Made by a program: the position numbers and the translations under genes. A stretch of 14,786 bases of DNA from JACRIK01 sp040753835 (GTDB lineage Bacteria > Planctomycetota > MHYJ01 > JACQXL01): the NCBI GenBank assembly GCA_040753835.1, contig JBFMDM010000049.1, positions 1 to 14,786 of the forward strand. The letters run 5' to 3'. Below the pieces are notes generated by a model. That model saw nothing but the letters and a program-made list of their open reading frames with translations. It was not told the DNA's origin and did no database searches. Of this stretch, positions 13,315 to 14,786 are shown piece after piece (the first letter of the stretch is position 1; every line of letters starts with the position of its first letter).

Positions 13315-13341
13315 GTAGGGGCGAGGTAACCTCGCCCCTAC
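13315..13341. repeat. 27-nt perfect palindrome before the small gene
   Basis: 13-nt arms (GTAGGGGCGAGGT and its complement) flank a single central base. The stem can be extended outward by ATAGAAA (13307-13313) with TTTCTAT (13348-13354). It lies directly upstream of the AGGAGG site of the 43-aa gene and just past the stop of the upstream gene, so it may cut or shield the mRNA there. Confidence 0.8.
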
Positions 13342-13351
13342 TGCCATTTTT

Positions 13352-14005
13352 CTATGGATTCACGATGCATCCGACTGTTTTACCAAAAACGCCCAGGCGC
13401 ATTTTTTTGTCAAACCACTGGGCCCGGTATTCCACGTTCTGCGGCTCGGTGATGGCGAGGTTGTGCAGATATGGTGAATTGGTGTCGTCGGCCACGAATT
13501 GCCAGGGACCGGTCTCAATGCGATACCAGATTTTCGCGCCGGAAATGTTAACCGGCTTGGCGTTCTGTTTTTCGTTGGATGGATTTACGCCGAAGTGGAC
13601 CGTGACCTGCGATTGTTTGGACCAGTCCAGCAGGAGAAGCGGCGGAGCCAAACTGACCACATAGTCCGGCGAGATTGGGGTCGGCTCTTTGTCCCAGACC
13701 GGAATGCTCATCTCTTTTCGCTGGTCGTCTGAAACCAGGGGATTGAACATCAGCCAGGCCTTGATAAAGACCCTGAGTTCCTTTTCGTAGGTCTTGCGCA
13801 TCTGGCGATGCCTGAGGACATCGGCGCTGGTGCGGTTTTCCTTTTCCTGCGATTTGTGGTAGAGCGGCTCATAGGCGGCTCGTCTCGCGGTCAAAGCCGC
13901 TACTTCGGCAGGCGGGATATTCCATGGTACCTGGTTGATGACCACGTCGTTGTTCACCTTGCCCTGGAAATTGAAGAAATCGTCGTCCTTTTTGGGGAAA
14001 GGCAT
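13352..14005 (-). CDS. Unknown 217-aa protein with helical N-terminus and beta-rich C-terminus
   Basis: I do not recognise the family. The start at 14005 (MPFPKKDDDFFNF) is chosen because GGAGG lies 5 nt upstream. An ATG 12 nt earlier overlaps that site. Residues about 30-115 are helical (PPAEVAALTARRAAYEPLYH, then a charged stretch and KTYEKELRVFIKAWL). After a proline-rich linker (WDKEPTPISPDY) residues about 130-217 are beta-rich with aromatic residues (KIWYRIETGPWQFVAD, VEYRAQWFDKK) and could be an Ig- or fibronectin-like sandwich. No signal peptide or membrane segment is seen. It is the first gene of a likely three-gene minus-strand cassette with the 43-aa and fibre proteins, so a structural or assembly role is a reasonable guess. 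Confidence 0.75.
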   Translation of the reverse strand: MPFPKKDDDFFNFQGKVNNDVVINQVPWNIPPAEVAALTARRAAYEPLYHKSQEKENRTSADVLRHRQMRKTYEKELRVFIKAWLMFNPLVSDDQRKEMSIPVWDKEPTPISPDYVVSLAPPLLLLDWSKQSQVTVHFGVNPSNEKQNAKPVNISGAKIWYRIETGPWQFVADDTNSPYLHNLAITEPQNVEYRAQWFDKKMRLGVFGKTVGCIVNP

Positions 14006-14017
14006 AATTACCTCCAT

Positions 14018-14067
14018 TTCTTACCCCATCTGATTGACGGGGTTTTGTTAATAAATCGCTTGTTTAT
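14018..14067 (-). promoter_or_regulatory. Leader of the 217-aa gene with a short hairpin
   Basis: On the minus strand CCCC-(11 nt)-GGGG, preceded by an A-run, lies just upstream of the ribosome site. On the plus strand the same sequence ends GGGGTTTTGTT and resembles a weak terminator, though no plus-strand gene needs one. No promoter is recognised. Confidence 0.3.
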
Positions 14068-14285
14068 GGCCTATAGCCGACCGGCTCTGGTTTATAGCCG
14101 ACCGACTCTAACTTGTAGCCGATTGGTTATGGCTTATAGCCGACCGGCTATGGCTTATAGCCGACCGGCTATGGCTTATAGCCGACTGACATAACTTATA
14201 GCCGACTGGCTATGACTTATGGCCGACTGGCTATGGCTTATAGCCGACTGGCTATGACTTATAGCCGACTGGCTATGACTTATGG
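14068..14285. repeat. 21-bp tandem hairpin array
   Basis: Ten consecutive units of the type CTTATAGCCGACTGGCTATGA run with AGCCGA starting at 14075, 14096, 14117, 14138, 14159, 14180, 14200, 14221 (as GGCCGA), 14242 and 14263. The period is 21 except for one 20-nt unit. Most units hold a small inverted repeat, ATAGCC-GACT-GGCTAT. Right-hand units are more uniform than left-hand ones. The array fills the gap between the receiver gene's stop and the leader of the 217-aa gene. The 20-nt unit breaks any reading frame, so the array is unlikely to code. Confidence 0.92.
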
Positions 14286-14786
14286 AGGCGGGCCGTGGAG
14301 GTTGGGATTGGCCAGGGCGATATTGACGATAAACGCAAAATAGCCGAAATCCAGCGGCTTGGGCAGATACCACCTGACATCTAATGCGAATAACTCCTTG
14401 GCCATCTCCTCGTCCCAGGCCGCGCTGATGGCAATGGCCGGCAGGGCCGGTCTAATGGCCTTAACCTGCCTGATTAAATCAACGCCCGTTATGCCGGGCA
14501 TATTTATGTCCGTAATCAATAAATCATAATGGCTTGATTTAAGACGTTCCAGCGCGGTAACGGAATCGGAGAAACCGGCAACCTCATAGCCCTGCCTGAT
14601 GAGGAATTTGGAAAGACACTCGGCCACGGCCGGGTCGTCGTCAACGATGATTATATTACGCTGTCCTTCGCCACTCCGTGGCTTCGGAACAGCGAAGGAT
14701 GGCTGAAAAGGCGGATGCCCTACATCCCTTGATTTACAAGGGATTGCTGGCGTTTTTTTATGGGGGGGGGGGGGGGGGGTGCCAAT
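14280..14786 (-). CDS. Response-regulator receiver domain, N-terminus beyond the window
   Basis: A CheY-like receiver domain takes up phosphate from a histidine kinase. The acidic pocket NIIIVDDDPAV, the phospho-acceptor Asp in LLITDINMPGITG, a Ser in AIAISA and the lysine in LPKPLDF are all present. The domain ends at residues LANPNLHGPPP with nothing after it. The GTG at 14627 cannot be the start because it would remove the DDD pocket. Upstream the frame stays open to the window edge with no ATG, GTG or TTG, passing through a repeat hairpin, a second hairpin and a poly-G run. It is therefore either the C-terminal receiver of a longer protein such as a hybrid kinase, or a gene whose 5' end has been rewritten by repeats. 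Confidence 0.8.
   Translation of the reverse strand: MGTPPPPPHKKTPAIPCKSRDVGHPPFQPSFAVPKPRSGEGQRNIIIVDDDPAVAECLSKFLIRQGYEVAGFSDSVTALERLKSSHYDLLITDINMPGITGVDLIRQVKAIRPALPAIAISAAWDEEMAKELFALDVRWYLPKPLDFGYFAFIVNIALANPNLHGPPP
14664..14699. repeat. Nested palindrome just before the receiver core
   Basis: TCCTTCGC (14664-14671) and GCGAAGGA (14692-14699) enclose GCCAC-tcc-GTGGC (14670-14682). The inner part matches the hairpin of repeat copy A (GCCACtgcGTGGC) at 4766-4778. In the receiver frame it reads as PSFAVPKPRSGEGQ. Confidence 0.75.
14724..14744. repeat. 8-bp hairpin near the right edge
   Basis: ATCCCTTG-attta-CAAGGGAT. On the plus strand it is followed after 8 nt by seven Ts (14753-14759), so it could also work as an imperfect plus-strand terminator. 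Confidence 0.5.
14762..14779. repeat. Run of 18 G
   Basis: An uninterrupted homopolymer lies 7 nt from the window edge, next to a T-run. In the frame of the receiver gene it would encode proline codons. It may be a genuine slippery tract or a sequencing or assembly artefact. Confidence 0.6.

Noticed and set aside
12053..14005. Complete prophage region
   Set aside because: Only one fibre-like gene is seen. There is no terminase, capsid, portal, integrase or attachment site.
13808..14194. Plus-strand frame with AYSRPAM repeats
   Set aside because: It is the antisense of the 217-aa gene running into the tandem array, and the 20-nt unit breaks the frame. No ribosome site was seen.
14068..14285. 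Possible CRISPR array
   Set aside because: Units are contiguous 21-mers with no variable spacers, and no cas genes are present.
14176..14373. Minus-strand frame with SHSQSAI repeats
   Set aside because: It is a shadow of the 21-bp array and overlaps the receiver gene in another frame.
14280..14627. Receiver gene starting at the GTG at 14627
   Set aside because: That start removes the NIIIVDDD acidic pocket needed for phosphorylation.

Overview
The window (about 14.8 kb, moderate GC) is a bacterial chromosomal segment rich in housekeeping genes and unusually dense in small palindromic repeats. The organism is not certain. The protein styles (membrane-anchored coiled-coil/BRCT proteins, a YchF-like GTPase with a non-standard P-loop, a decapeptide-repeat fibre) and the many hairpin repeats suit an uncultured environmental lineage. 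Planctomycetota is my best guess, at low confidence. Nothing in the window is a 16S or other taxonomic marker.

Layout. 1-1235 (minus): mtnA (methionine salvage), followed by a second degenerate copy of its C-terminal codons. 1262-1696 (plus): an RNase HI gene whose stop lies 4 nt before the RNase P RNA gene rnpB (about 1701-2266). Then gap (GAPDH, 2394-3395), two paralogous membrane-anchored coiled-coil proteins ending in BRCT-like domains (3525-4748 and 4845-6155), tatC (6291-7028) and a YchF-family GTPase (7125-8189). An intergenic nested repeat follows, then an argG-pncC pair overlapping by 4 nt (8539-10199) and recJ (10285-12078). All of these from rnhA on are on the plus strand. Convergent to them is a minus-strand accessory cassette. 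Read right to left, it has a receiver-domain gene entering from the window edge, a 21-bp tandem hairpin array, a 217-aa unknown protein, a 43-aa small protein and a decapeptide-repeat fibre-like protein (12053-13159).

The main unexplained signal is an invasion by small palindromic elements that reaches into genes. A 31-codon palindromic insert sits in frame in mtnA. About 52 codons of tandem hairpins sit in frame in pncC. RecJ carries a repeat-derived C-terminal tail. rnpB carries two clean double-hairpin insertions on opposite sides of what appears to be one helix. The same families occur between genes, including one element nested inside another and one element whose two copies have different hairpins at the same internal position. 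The pattern resembles Rickettsia palindromic elements and mitochondrial double-hairpin elements, but the sequences here look different.

The second candidate system is the pair of membrane-tethered proteins upstream of tatC: N-terminal anchor, coiled coil, an MreC-like beta module and a C-terminal BRCT-like domain predicted to lie outside the cytoplasm. The third is the minus-strand cassette with its tiny coupled gene, which shares an N-terminal motif with the fibre protein.
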